Below, piece by piece: positions 27,163 through 36,074 of a DNA stretch of 64,000 bases. The position numbers were made by a program, and so were the translations under genes. Positions within the stretch are counted from its first letter, which is position 1. Each line of letters begins with the position of its first letter. Below the pieces are notes generated by a model. The model worked only from the letters and a program-made list of their open reading frames with translations. It had not been told where the DNA came from and searched no databases. Origin of the DNA: Pyrinomonadaceae bacterium MAG19_C2-C3 (GTDB lineage: Bacteria; Acidobacteriota; Blastocatellia; Pyrinomonadales; Pyrinomonadaceae); the NCBI GenBank assembly GCA_024330265.1, contig JANDLT010000011.1, positions 1-64,000 of the forward strand, written 5' to 3'.

Positions 27163-27477
27163 TTCTCCTCCTTAAAGGTCGCTTATCGTTGTTGGTAATT
27201 TAAGTCCGTTAAGGCAGTGGCAGAAATCTTCTGTCATGCTTAATGAACGCGGCGAAAGGGATTTGGATCGTTTATGGAATTGCAAAATGTAGCTTCAGCC
27301 TGACGGCGGTGCTGTTTGCAATGGAACGAGTTTAGGAATGGCTACCGGGCGAGGAATCGTAAGGATTTTTTGCGAAGGCGGACATAATAATTTCAACTTA
27401 TTGATAAGTCAATTGATTATTTTTCTGAGGACTGAATCTCTCAATTAAACGGGACGGACGATTTATCAAATCAAGTT
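27163..27477. other. Intergenic region before gasdermin gene
   Basis: 315 bases between the kinase stop and gasdermin start, both minus strand. AT-rich patches (about 27380-27440, ttgataagtcaattgattattt) contrast with the GC-rich genes and could hold the gasdermin promoter. No strong hairpin terminator seen, so read-through from the kinase gene is possible. Confidence 0.4.
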
Positions 27478-28806
27478 TTAGGTGCGAATCTCGCCTTCGA
27501 TTTTGCCGAAGTGAATTCTAGTCCCGACCGCGAGTGTCACGCTTCGTTGCGGTTCGACATCGCGGATTGAGCCGTCGGCGGCGGTCACAACCCATTTATC
27601 ATCGGACAGATTTTTCAATCCCCAGATGTTTTTATCCGTCGGGTGTCGCGCGACTTCGGCAACCGGAGCGGTGAAATCATAAAGGCGGTCGTCGTCGGTG
27701 TGATGAGGGAAAAGCCGCGTGTCGTGGTTGAGCATCACGACTTGGCGGTTGACTCTGATGCGCGGTGGAAGTTTCAGATTGACCGCGCACGCCCAACACA
27801 AGCCGGGATTGCCGTTCGTCGCTTTCAGTTTGTCCGCGTCGTAGAAATTCTCTAATCCGCAGTGCGCGCAATAAATGATTGCATCGCGCAAACGAATCGC
27901 CGCAGCGCGCCATTCGCTTTCACGCACGCGCCCGTGAAGCGGGTCGCGCAAGCCTTCGGTAAAGGCGCGCGTGAATAGGTCGCGCAAAAATTGCGGATAG
28001 ATGCGCCAGAAGGCGAGGGCGTTATCGTGTATGCCGGGAACGGGACGGTTCGATTCATCATTTGGGTTGTAAATGAAAATCGGTTCGGTTCCATAAAGCT
28101 TGTTCATCGCCGCGAGGTCGAGGCATTTGATTTCCGTTTCGCGCTTGCCTTCGAGCGGGTGCGCGACGGTCAGCATGTAGAAAATCAGAACCGCGAGCGA
28201 GAACAAATCCGTGCTGGTACTCGGCACGGCATCACCGCGCACGACTTCGGGAGCCATGAAGCGCGGCGTGCCTAAAACGCCGAGAGTTCCGCGCCCGTCG
28301 GGGGCGACGTTATCGCAATCGCAAATCAGAATGTCTCCGGTGTCGGGGTCAAAGAACGCATTGCCGAAAGAGATGTCGCGGTAACAAAAGCCTTGCGTGT
28401 GAAGTTGAAGATAGTTGTGCGCGAGGTTGAATGAGGCGGTGGCGAGAGCGCGAAAGGTCGGTTCGATTTTGCGCTTCATCAAATCAACGATGTTCTTAAA
28501 GCGCGCGGGGCGAAGTCCCATAACGTAGCCGAAGCCTTGCACGTTCGGGGCGACGGCGAGTTCGAGGGGCCATAAGAAATGTTCGCTCGGCGCGCCTTTG
28601 CGGACAAGCAATTCAATCGCGGCGCGTTGGTCGGGCGTCGCCATTTGCGGGAAAAACCACTTGAGCGCGACGGCTTCACCGCCGAGCGTGGCTTTATAAA
28701 CTTCGCCCTGCCCGCCCGCGCCAAGCAGCTTCTCGACCTTGCACACCATGCCGGAAGGTTCCATGCGAACCATGTCGCCTTCACGCAGTATTTGAAGTTC
28801 TTCCAC
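27478..28806 (-). CDS. Ser/Thr protein kinase of TerY-P triad, with zinc ribbon
   Basis: 442 residues (GTG start, ribosome site gaagggg). Kinase domain 20-300: Gly loop GAGGQGEVYKA, Lys49 in VALKWF, catalytic loop YRDISFGN with Asp144 and Asn149, metal site DCD (163-165) instead of DFG, and MAPEVV. The FCYRDISFGN and ICDCDNV patterns are those of kinases in TerY-P triads, including E. coli YegI. A treble-clef/zinc ribbon follows (CAHCG...CWAC), then a C-terminal beta domain with VRHPTDKNIWGLKNLSD-like residues. The triad partners, PP2C and vWA, lie upstream on the same strand. Its substrate is unknown. Confidence 0.85.
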   Translation of the reverse strand: MEELQILREGDMVRMEPSGMVCKVEKLLGAGGQGEVYKATLGGEAVALKWFFPQMATPDQRAAIELLVRKGAPSEHFLWPLELAVAPNVQGFGYVMGLRPARFKNIVDLMKRKIEPTFRALATASFNLAHNYLQLHTQGFCYRDISFGNAFFDPDTGDILICDCDNVAPDGRGTLGVLGTPRFMAPEVVRGDAVPSTSTDLFSLAVLIFYMLTVAHPLEGKRETEIKCLDLAAMNKLYGTEPIFIYNPNDESNRPVPGIHDNALAFWRIYPQFLRDLFTRAFTEGLRDPLHGRVRESEWRAAAIRLRDAIIYCAHCGLENFYDADKLKATNGNPGLCWACAVNLKLPPRIRVNRQVVMLNHDTRLFPHHTDDDRLYDFTAPVAEVARHPTDKNIWGLKNLSDDKWVVTAADGSIRDVEPQRSVTLAVGTRIHFGKIEGEIRT

Positions 28807-28828
28807 AGTGATTTCCCCTTCCGGTTTT

Positions 28829-30418
28829 TTACAAGCGATTGTTGCGACTCTCGACGCGCGAGCCGTAATCGGTTTGCCACGCGGCGACGCGGTTTGCGGT
28901 TAAATCGCATCCTTCGACATTGACCGCCCCGCCCGCTTCGCAACTGATGCCGACATGCGCGTTACGGTTGAAGTTCGACTCATGCGCCACAAGCAAGCCG
29001 CCCGCGTCAACATGCGCTCCCGACAGACGGTTATTGTGAACGTCGCAATTCTCAATCAACACGCGCCCCGCGTCCGCGACAAACACGCCGTGCAGATTGC
29101 TTTCCGTGATACGACTTTCGCGTAAATGAACATCCGCGCGGCTGGCGATGGCGACTTCCGATTCCGCGTGTGAATAGATGTCACACTTTTCGATTAACGC
29201 TTTGCCCGCGCGATGAACGAACACGCCCGTATTCGCGCCTTCATAAATCTGACACGCGCGCAGGACGCACGCGGCTTCGTCGCTGATGCCGACATCGGTT
29301 TTCGCGTTCGCGTAAATCTCGCAATCCGCGACTTCGCATGATGCCTTGTCCCAGACGACGATTCCGGCGTCAAGCCCGTGATGTATATGACAACCTGTAA
29401 CGTTTGTGCGCGCTCCGGCACTGATGGCGATATTGATGTTCGCGTTCTCGAAAATATCGCACGCCTCTATGCTTCCGCCCGCACCGTCGAAAGCATAGAT
29501 ACCGGAATCAACTCCGTGATGAATTCGGCACGCGCGAATCACGGGCGCGGCGTTCGGGTTATGAATAGCAACGCACGCGAGCGAATCGGAACTGATGTCG
29601 CACGCTTCTATGAGCAGACGCCCGCGAGTTATATCAACCGCAAAAAACCCGTCGCCGTTTTTGCCGCCCGCACGCGCTTGACCGCGCAAAGTAAGGTTGC
29701 GAATCGTCCCCGCATCGGCGTGACTCGTGACGACGCTCGAAGAAGCGGCGCGGACGATGATTTTATCAAGCGCGCCGTCGCCCACGATTTCGAGTCGCTT
29801 ATCAAGCACGAAGCCTTCCGTATAAATGCCGGGACGGACGAGCAACCGCGCACCTTCGGGAGCGTGTCGCACCCCGTCATTGATGCTTGTAAAGTCGCCG
29901 CTTCCATCGGGCGCGACGACAAACGAAGTGCGGGCTTGAGTAGTCGCGCGGGCGTTACCCGTTGATGAAGCCGGTGCGTTTGAAGATGTTTGAGCGGTTG
30001 GTGATGTTGATGATTGTGCGGTCGATGTCGGTTGAACTTGCGGGTTGGAGGTTGATTGATTTGCCTTCTGTTCGTCCGCTTGCTCAAGCTTAACGAGTTC
30101 ATCGTTCGAGATGACGCCGAGAACCAACGCCCACGTTCTCACCGTCCAGTGCGCGGCTTGCATCTCCATCGCCACATCATCGTGCAGCCTGCGGGCAAGT
30201 CTGGTGAGAAGCACACTGCGCGGCATCGAACCGCTTTTCGCGGCAAGCAATTCGGCGGGTATGCGTTCTTCGAGCGCGCTTGTCAGAACGGAGATTTCGC
30301 GCCTTTGAGCGGGAAAGTTATCGCGCATCAAGCCTTCGCAACGACGCGCATCATCAATCAACGTCTGACCATGACGCTCTATAAGTTCAACCAATTTTTG
30401 ACGCGCCGGATTCTTCAT
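28829..30418 (-). CDS. Adaptor-domain protein with right-handed beta-helix
   Basis: 529 residues. The first ~110 residues form a helical domain with RREISVLTSALEERIPAELL and WTVRTWALVLGV, also found in the protein at 32887-33672. A low-complexity Ser/Thr/Gln linker (about 115-165) follows. The rest is a right-handed parallel beta-helix of the pectate-lyase/NosD type: GSGDFTSINDGVRHAPEG, LLVRPGIYTEGF, and many ~23-residue rungs such as IEACDIFENANINIAIS. No signal peptide, so it is likely cytoplasmic and probably a binding platform, not a lyase. It lies 22 bases upstream of the kinase. Confidence 0.8.
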   Translation of the reverse strand: MKNPARQKLVELIERHGQTLIDDARRCEGLMRDNFPAQRREISVLTSALEERIPAELLAAKSGSMPRSVLLTRLARRLHDDVAMEMQAAHWTVRTWALVLGVISNDELVKLEQADEQKANQSTSNPQVQPTSTAQSSTSPTAQTSSNAPASSTGNARATTQARTSFVVAPDGSGDFTSINDGVRHAPEGARLLVRPGIYTEGFVLDKRLEIVGDGALDKIIVRAASSSVVTSHADAGTIRNLTLRGQARAGGKNGDGFFAVDITRGRLLIEACDISSDSLACVAIHNPNAAPVIRACRIHHGVDSGIYAFDGAGGSIEACDIFENANINIAISAGARTNVTGCHIHHGLDAGIVVWDKASCEVADCEIYANAKTDVGISDEAACVLRACQIYEGANTGVFVHRAGKALIEKCDIYSHAESEVAIASRADVHLRESRITESNLHGVFVADAGRVLIENCDVHNNRLSGAHVDAGGLLVAHESNFNRNAHVGISCEAGGAVNVEGCDLTANRVAAWQTDYGSRVESRNNRL

Positions 30419-30495
30419 AAAGGTGAAGGGTGAAGGTTGGAAGGCGAAGTAAAACAGACCAAGTTATTCACCGTCCACCTTCTTACTTTCGACTT

Positions 30496-31725
30496 TCAAT
30501 TTTCACCTTTCGTCACCGCGTCGGCGCGGATGATAAGGGCAAGCGTGCAATCGTCGCCGCTTCCGGTTTGGGTGGCTTCTTCAAGCCATGCTTTGACGTG
30601 GCGGTTGACGTAATCGAAACCTTCTTCGCGCAACATCGTCAGCACGTCCGAACCGACTTGGTGAAAGCCCGCCGTTGTCGAAAACGAATTGGCGTAACCG
30701 TCGGTCGTCAGCAGAATCAGGGCGGGCAGATTGTCATCTTTGAATTCGTGAACGGCGCAACGAAAATCATTGACCGCTTTCGGAAGACACAGCGAAGTCG
30801 TTTCGTTCGCCATCAGACGCGCGTCGGCGGCAAGCGGCAAAGAGACTTCGCCCGCCTCTGTGACAATCAAAATCTCGCCATCGCCGAGTTGCAGATAGAC
30901 GATGAACGAAGCGGTCACTAAAGCACATACGACGGTCGCACCATAAGCGAGATACGGATTGGCTTCGACGGTTTTGCGTGCTGCCACGCCGTCTTTTTCA
31001 ATCATGCGCGCGTACTCGTTTTCCGTCAGCGGTTCGCCTTTGATGTCCGCTTCAACCTTCGCGCGCCAGCGATTGATAAACTCGGCGGCGAGAATTTCGC
31101 GCACGTTTGTTTCGAGTTCGGCGGCGGTCATCGCGGCGGTGTCAACCCCGATGAGTTCATCGAATAAATCGCACGCGATGCGGACGGCGAAGCGTGAACC
31201 ACGGTCGCTACGAAAGCATTTGTCGCTGCCGTGACCATCCGACATGGCGACGATGACGGGTTGATAAACGCTTGATTGACGGGTGTAAAACATCGCGTCT
31301 TGATTCGGAATCCCGCCGCGTATGTGCGACGCGCCCGGCACGGTTTCGCAGATAACACCCCATTCCGCTTTTACCGCGCGTGTGTTGGGTTCGAGTTTGA
31401 CGACGGTCGTTTTGCCGTCATCCGGTTGAGCGTCGCTTGATTTGTCGGTTTGACCGCCACCCGTTTTATCAGGGCTTGGCTTATCCGATACCGGCGGGTC
31501 TTGAACCGGCTTGTCACCCGTTTGTTTGCCCGCGCTTGGTGTGACGCTCGTTGCGGCATCAACTGTTGAAGCTTCCGTACTTAGCGAAGGCTCTTTCGTT
31601 GTCGGCTCTTTTGTTGTCGGGTCTGGAATTGTCGGCTGTTGTTGGGCTGTTTGGTTAAGAGGACGCGAATCAATCGCGTCCTCTTTGGTTGCGGTTTCCG
31701 GCGAGGCGTTGGTTTCGTTATTCAT
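30496..31725 (-). CDS. PP2C-type protein phosphatase of TerY-P triad
   Basis: 409 residues from the ATG at 31725 (an earlier start adds five). The first ~125 residues are a low-complexity Thr/Pro/Lys-rich stretch with tandem TTKEP repeats. The catalytic domain has GIPNQDAMFY, VAMSDGHGSDKC (metal-binding DGHG), a conserved GATVVCALVTASFIVYLQLGDG strand and LLTTDGYANSF and GDDCTLALI at the end: the PPM metal-binding aspartates are all present. In the TerY-P triad the phosphatase opposes the kinase. It is separated from the vWA gene by a repeat and from the beta-helix gene by 77 bases. Confidence 0.87.
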   Translation of the reverse strand: MNNETNASPETATKEDAIDSRPLNQTAQQQPTIPDPTTKEPTTKEPSLSTEASTVDAATSVTPSAGKQTGDKPVQDPPVSDKPSPDKTGGGQTDKSSDAQPDDGKTTVVKLEPNTRAVKAEWGVICETVPGASHIRGGIPNQDAMFYTRQSSVYQPVIVAMSDGHGSDKCFRSDRGSRFAVRIACDLFDELIGVDTAAMTAAELETNVREILAAEFINRWRAKVEADIKGEPLTENEYARMIEKDGVAARKTVEANPYLAYGATVVCALVTASFIVYLQLGDGEILIVTEAGEVSLPLAADARLMANETTSLCLPKAVNDFRCAVHEFKDDNLPALILLTTDGYANSFSTTAGFHQVGSDVLTMLREEGFDYVNRHVKAWLEEATQTGSGDDCTLALIIRADAVTKGEN

Positions 31726-31739
31726 GTGGAGTTTTACCA

Positions 31740-31944
31740 ACTCATCTTACGCGGTTGAAGTATTTTTGCGGCTCTGCCGCCTGATATGCGGTGAGGCTTT
31801 GCCTCACCGTGAAGCATGGAAAAGGTCTTCGAGGCTACGCCTCGCATGGGCGGCGTAGCCGCCATAAATTTCTGAGAGCAGGTCGGAAAGGCAGAGCCTT
31901 TCCGCACATCAGGCGGCAGAGCCGCAAAACCGCGTAAGGTGGGT
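31740..31944. repeat. Palindromic element with ACTCACCTTACGCGG-type ends
   Basis: Imperfect 17-base terminal inverted repeats: actcatcttacgcggtt at 31740-31756 and aaccgcgtaaggtgggt at 31928-31944. Inside are hairpins of the family at 3212 and 33689 (gcggctctgccgcctgat, gcctttccgcacatcaggcgg). The same end sequence bounds a different core at 62106-62391. The right end touches the vWA stop codon, the left end lies just before the PP2C start. Confidence 0.7.
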
Positions 31945-32750
31945 TACCAAACATCATCAACTGTTTTCTGGTCGTCCGCCGGGTCTGCGGCAACGGGGAC
32001 GGCTGCGCCCCCCGCGTTCGTTGAAGCGGCATTCAGCGGGTCGGTGCTTGGCGTCGCATTTGTCGCTCCGGGTGAAGGCACGCCAAGCGGACTTCCGGCG
32101 GCGTCGGGCGATGCGGCGGGGTGGTCTGTTCCGGCGGCAGCGGGCGACGAAGCGGATTTAAGCACGGCGGTTGATGCCCACTTGATATGTTTGACGAGGG
32201 CTTCGGGCGAGTTGGCTGATAGAGGTTTCATCTCCGGGTGTCCGATGAATTTTTGCAACATTTCATCGTCCGCATCCTGCCCGATTGAGATAGCGATGCG
32301 AACCGCCTTTTTGCCCCACGGTTGCTCCATCAATTCATTCAATCCAGCGTCGAAATCGTCAGTCGGTTGACCGTCGGAAATTAAAACCAGCACGGGCGGC
32401 AAGGCGCGCTCCGACATCGGCGGCATCTTGAGTTGTTCGGCGACGAGTGAAAGGGCTTTGCCCATATCGGTTTCACCGTCCGCCGGAATGTCGTTCCATG
32501 CAAAATCCGCGACGGGTGTGGGTTGTGAGATGTGCCACTGCGCCCCGTTTGAAAACTTGACGGCGCGAACTAAAACCTGCGCGTTCGGGTTGTCGTCCGC
32601 GACTTTTTTCATATGTGGAATGGCTTCGCGGATGGCATTGTTCAAGCCTTGAATCTTGCCGTCTTGCTGCATCGAACCCGATGCATCGGCAATCCAGATA
32701 AAATGCAAAGGGCGCGAAGCGAGTTCCCCGCCCGGACGTTTGCTGCTCAT
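31944..32750 (-). CDS. vWA-domain protein of TerY type
   Basis: 268 residues. A von Willebrand factor A domain fills about residues 12-205: WIADASGSMQQDGKIQGLN has the MIDAS DxSxS metal site, GETDMGKALSL the Thr, and VLVLISDGQPTDDF the second Asp. This matches TerY/YegL proteins, the vWA member of the TerY-P triad. The C-terminal ~60 residues are a Pro/Ala/Ser-rich tail. Good ribosome site (aaggag). vWA proteins in such triads are thought to assemble or recruit kinase and phosphatase; no enzyme activity expected. Confidence 0.87.
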   Translation of the reverse strand: MSSKRPGGELASRPLHFIWIADASGSMQQDGKIQGLNNAIREAIPHMKKVADDNPNAQVLVRAVKFSNGAQWHISQPTPVADFAWNDIPADGETDMGKALSLVAEQLKMPPMSERALPPVLVLISDGQPTDDFDAGLNELMEQPWGKKAVRIAISIGQDADDEMLQKFIGHPEMKPLSANSPEALVKHIKWASTAVLKSASSPAAAGTDHPAASPDAAGSPLGVPSPGATNATPSTDPLNAASTNAGGAAVPVAADPADDQKTVDDVW

Positions 32751-32886
32751 AATGTTGTTCTCCTTGAGTGACCTTGTAGCAAGTTAATTAGGTGAAAAAG
32801 TGAAAAGCGAATTTGGCGTTAAAGGTAAATGATGAAAGCGGAAAAGCCAAGATACATCAAAGCGTTTGAATCGTGAACCGTCTAGT

Positions 32887-33672
32887 TCAACGATTGATGC
32901 GCGGCTCGTTGATGCTTGGGCGCGATTGTTCTTCGCGTAAGCGCATGATGACGGAAGGGACGATGAAAAGTCCGGCGATGAACAAGACGATGACGACCAA
33001 CAACGTGACGAGGCAGCCGCGCCAGCCGAAGCCGCGTCGTGCGGGTTTTGGTTGCGCGGCAATTTGCGTCGGGTGTGAAATGACAACTTGCGTCGCGGCT
33101 TGGGCGGCGTTGGTTCGCGTCGTCGCGGGTGAAGCGGGTTTGATTTTTGGCGGTGGCGAAGGTTGTCGCGTCGGCGGCGATGAGCGTGCCGGTGATGTCG
33201 GTAAGGGTGGTGAAGGTTGTCGGGACGCGGGTTTCGGTTGCCGGGTTGATGGTAATGGCGGCGGTTGTGGTGCGCTTTGAATAGTGTGTTCGACGGGCGG
33301 AGTTGATTCGACGATGCGACGCTTTTGCGCGCGGGCTTCCAAGTCCTGTTCGCTTAACACGCCGAGCGCGAACGCCCATGTTTCAACCCCCCACAGCGCG
33401 GCATCCGGCGTGTAAGCTAAATGGTCTCGTAGTCGCTGCGTGAGTTGGGCGAGCAACACATCGCGCGGCACAGCACCGCGATGCTTGGTGATTAAGTCCG
33501 CCGCGACACGTTCTTCGAGCGCGCCAATAATGATGTTGATTTCGCGGCGGTGCGCTCCGCACAAATCGCGCAACAAAGATTCGAGCCGCTTCGGAGATTC
33601 GTAAAGCCCTTGCCCGTGTTTTTCGATTACGCGCCGGAGCGTCTCTCTGACCGCGTTTGTCGTCGAATCCAA
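32887..33672 (-). CDS. Adaptor-domain membrane-anchored protein
   Basis: 261 residues, TTG start. Residues 5-120 form the same helical domain as the protein at 28829-30418: IEKHGQGLYESPKRLESLLRD, RREINIIIGALEERVAADL, PRDVLLAQLTQRLRD, WGVETWAFALGVLSEQDL. Then come about 80 residues rich in Pro/Ser/Thr/Arg and one transmembrane segment (CLVTLLVVIVLFIAGLFIV) near residue 220, with a short tail. The domain therefore probably sits in the cytoplasm, tethered to the membrane. It is the first gene of the minus-strand signalling cluster. No named family recognised. Confidence 0.7.
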   Translation of the reverse strand: MDSTTNAVRETLRRVIEKHGQGLYESPKRLESLLRDLCGAHRREINIIIGALEERVAADLITKHRGAVPRDVLLAQLTQRLRDHLAYTPDAALWGVETWAFALGVLSEQDLEARAQKRRIVESTPPVEHTIQSAPQPPPLPSTRQPKPASRQPSPPLPTSPARSSPPTRQPSPPPKIKPASPATTRTNAAQAATQVVISHPTQIAAQPKPARRGFGWRGCLVTLLVVIVLFIAGLFIVPSVIMRLREEQSRPSINEPRINR

Positions 33673-33688
33673 ATTCAGAATATCCTAA

Positions 33689-33886
33689 CCTTAATTGCTA
33701 ATTGAGTCTGGTGCGGCTCTGCCGCCCGATGTGCGGAAAGGCTGTGCCTTTCCGTCGTACCTCTACCTTACCTTTCCGCAGAGGCTGCGCCTCGACGACG
33801 GTGCACCGGAGGCATAGCCTCACAGAATGGAAGTCTAACTATCGGAAAGGCGAAGCCTTTCCGCACATCAGGCGGCAGAGCCGCAA
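33689..33886. repeat. Hairpin-rich intergenic repeat, copy 2
   Basis: Begins ccttaattgct and continues tctggtgcggct, like the copy at 3212-3412, with the same order of nested hairpins (gatgtgcggaaaggctgtgcc, gaggctgcgcctcgacga, ggaaaggcgaagcctttccg, atcaggcggcagagccgc). It lies between acetyl-CoA synthetase and the signalling cluster. Confidence 0.75.
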
Positions 33887-33903
33887 CCGGCAATCACGGT
33901 ATC

Positions 33904-35874
33904 CTATTCTTCATCCGCTCTCAATTTTTCCAACACGCCGAAATCTTCGAGCGTCGAAGTGTCGCCCGCGATTGCCTCGCCCGATGCCAGTTCACGAAGC
34001 AGGCGACGCATGATTTTACCGGAGCGCGTTTTCGGCAAGGCGTCGGTGAAACGTAAATCGTCGGGACGGGCGAGCGCGCCGATTTCATGTGCGACATGGG
34101 CGCGCAATTCTTCGCGCAGTTCGGGTGTGCCGCTTCGCCCGCCTTCGAGTGTGACGAAGGCGACGATTGCCTGACCTTTTATGTCATCGGGACGCCCGAC
34201 GACCGCCGCTTCCGCGACCGTCGGGTGCGAGACGAGCGCGCTTTCAACCTCCATTGTGCCGAGACGATGACCGCTGACGTTTATCACATCATCCACGCGC
34301 CCCATAATCCAGTAATTACCGTCGGCATCGCGCCGCGCTCCGTCGCCCGCGAAATACACTCCTTCGATGTCGCTCCAATACTGCTTCTGATAGCGTTCAT
34401 CGTCTCCGTAAATCGTTCGCAGCATCGAAGGAAACGGACGCTTGATGACGAGGTAGCCGCCTTCGTTCACTCCAACCGAACGCCCGTCTTTGGTCATAAT
34501 GTCAATCTCGATGCCGGGTAGCGGGAAGGTCGCCGTGCCGGGTTTGGTCGGCGTCGCGCCGGGCAAAGGGGCAATCATGATGCCTCCGGTTTCCGTCTGC
34601 CACCATGTATCAACGATAGGGCATTTGCCTTTGCCGATGATTTCCCTGTACCACATCCACGCTTCCGGGTTTATCGGTTCGCCGACCGTGCCGAGCAATC
34701 TCAAAGACGATAAATCGTGCTTGAGCGGATGCTGTTCGCCCCACTTGATGAAGGCGCGAATCGCGGTCGGGGCGGTATAGAAAATCGTGACGCGATGACG
34801 TTCGATGATGTCCCAAAATCTATCCGGTTCGGGATGATTCGGCGCGCCCTCATACATCAAACTCGTCGCCCCGTTCGACAACAAACCATAGACGACGTAA
34901 GAGTGACCCGTGACCCAACCGATGTCCGCCGTACACCAGTAAGTATCTTCGTCGCGCAAATCAAAGACCCATTTTGCGGTCAAGTGCGTCCATAAATTAT
35001 AGCCGCCCGTGGTGTGCAAGATGCCTTTCGGTTTGCCGGTCGTTCCCGATGTGTAAAGAATGAAAAGCGGGTGTTCACTATCTAATTGTTCCGCCGGACA
35101 ATGCGCGTCAACCGTCTCAATCAGTTCATGCCACCAGAAATCCCTGCCCGCCTTCATCGTTACTTTTGTGCCTGTGCGTTTGACGACGATGCACGACTCG
35201 ATTGACGGAGTATCCTTTAACGCTTCATCAACGGCGGGTTTCAATTTGATTTCCGACCCGCGCCGGAAGCCGCCGTCGGCGGTGACGACGACTTTGCATC
35301 CGGCGTCATTGATGCGGTCGCGCAGGGAATCCGCCGAGAAGCCGCCGAAGATTACCGAGTGCGCCGCACCGATGCGCGCACAGGCGAGCATGGCGACGGC
35401 GAGTTCGGGAATCAAGGGCATGTAGAGTGCCACGCGGTCGCCCGTCTGTACGCCCTGATTTTTTAAGACGTTGGCGAAGCGGCAGACTTCGCGGTGAAGT
35501 TGAAGATAGGTGAGCGTGCGCGTCTCGCCCGTTTCGCCTTCCCAGATGAGGGCGGCTTTATTGCGACGCCACGTCTCAAGGTGACGGTCGAGGCAGTTAT
35601 ACGAGATGTTGGTTTTGCCGCCGACAAACCATTTCGCGTGCGGCAAATCCCACTCAAGAACCCTGTCCCACTTACGAAACCAGTGGAGTTCTTCCGCCAT
35701 GCGCGCCCAAAAATTATCCGGTTGGTCGCGGGCTTCTTGGACAAGACGCTCATACTCTTCCATCGAGCGAATATGCGCGCTGCGTGCGAAGTTTTCCGGC
35801 GGATGAAAAACGCGCCGCTCGTCGAGCGTTGATTCGATTGCCGTTGATTGGTGTGGTGTGGCTTCTGATGACAT
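33904..35874 (-). CDS. acsA: Acetyl-CoA synthetase
   Basis: 656 residues, normal length. Acyl-adenylate-forming enzyme making acetyl-CoA from acetate, ATP and CoA. Motifs: [19 protein letters not shown] (P-loop, A3), [40 protein letters not shown] (acetate pocket with the Trp that limits chain length), [20 protein letters not shown] (A8), and [10 protein letters not shown] with the C-terminal lysine that is acetylated for control. Single gene flanked by repeats. Function is confident. Confidence 0.95.
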   Translation of the reverse strand: MSSEATPHQSTAIESTLDERRVFHPPENFARSAHIRSMEEYERLVQEARDQPDNFWARMAEELHWFRKWDRVLEWDLPHAKWFVGGKTNISYNCLDRHLETWRRNKAALIWEGETGETRTLTYLQLHREVCRFANVLKNQGVQTGDRVALYMPLIPELAVAMLACARIGAAHSVIFGGFSADSLRDRINDAGCKVVVTADGGFRRGSEIKLKPAVDEALKDTPSIESCIVVKRTGTKVTMKAGRDFWWHELIETVDAHCPAEQLDSEHPLFILYTSGTTGKPKGILHTTGGYNLWTHLTAKWVFDLRDEDTYWCTADIGWVTGHSYVVYGLLSNGATSLMYEGAPNHPEPDRFWDIIERHRVTIFYTAPTAIRAFIKWGEQHPLKHDLSSLRLLGTVGEPINPEAWMWYREIIGKGKCPIVDTWWQTETGGIMIAPLPGATPTKPGTATFPLPGIEIDIMTKDGRSVGVNEGGYLVIKRPFPSMLRTIYGDDERYQKQYWSDIEGVYFAGDGARRDADGNYWIMGRVDDVINVSGHRLGTMEVESALVSHPTVAEAAVVGRPDDIKGQAIVAFVTLEGGRSGTPELREELRAHVAHEIGALARPDDLRFTDALPKTRSGKIMRRLLRELASGEAIAGDTSTLEDFGVLEKLRADEE

Positions 35875-35993
35875 GAATGCTTAATCCCCTTTTCAGGTGC
35901 TTACGACTTTCATTTCGCGTGATGTATAGAGAACTCGGAAGCGGCATTAAAAACTATCCGGCGGATAAACACCAACTTTTTTCCGAAGATGCG

Positions 35994-36053
35994 AAAGCCA
36001 CGCCGCGAATGCGGAAGATGAAAAATCATTCTTTGCATTCGCGGCGTGGCTTT
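35994..36053. terminator. Strong hairpin terminator downstream of sulP
   Basis: aaagccacgccgcgaatgc pairs with gcattcgcggcgtggcttt (19 bases, perfect) around a 22-base AT-rich loop; A- and T-tracts flank the stem. It lies just after the SulP transporter stop on the minus strand and ahead of the acsA promoter region. Confidence 0.8.
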
Positions 36054-36074
36054 TAAGATTTAACTGACGGTGTT

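Noticed and set aside
28829..30418. Beta-helix protein as a secreted pectate lyase
   Set aside because: There is no signal peptide, the N-terminal domain is shared with a signalling protein, and the gene sits in a kinase cluster; a binding platform is more likely.
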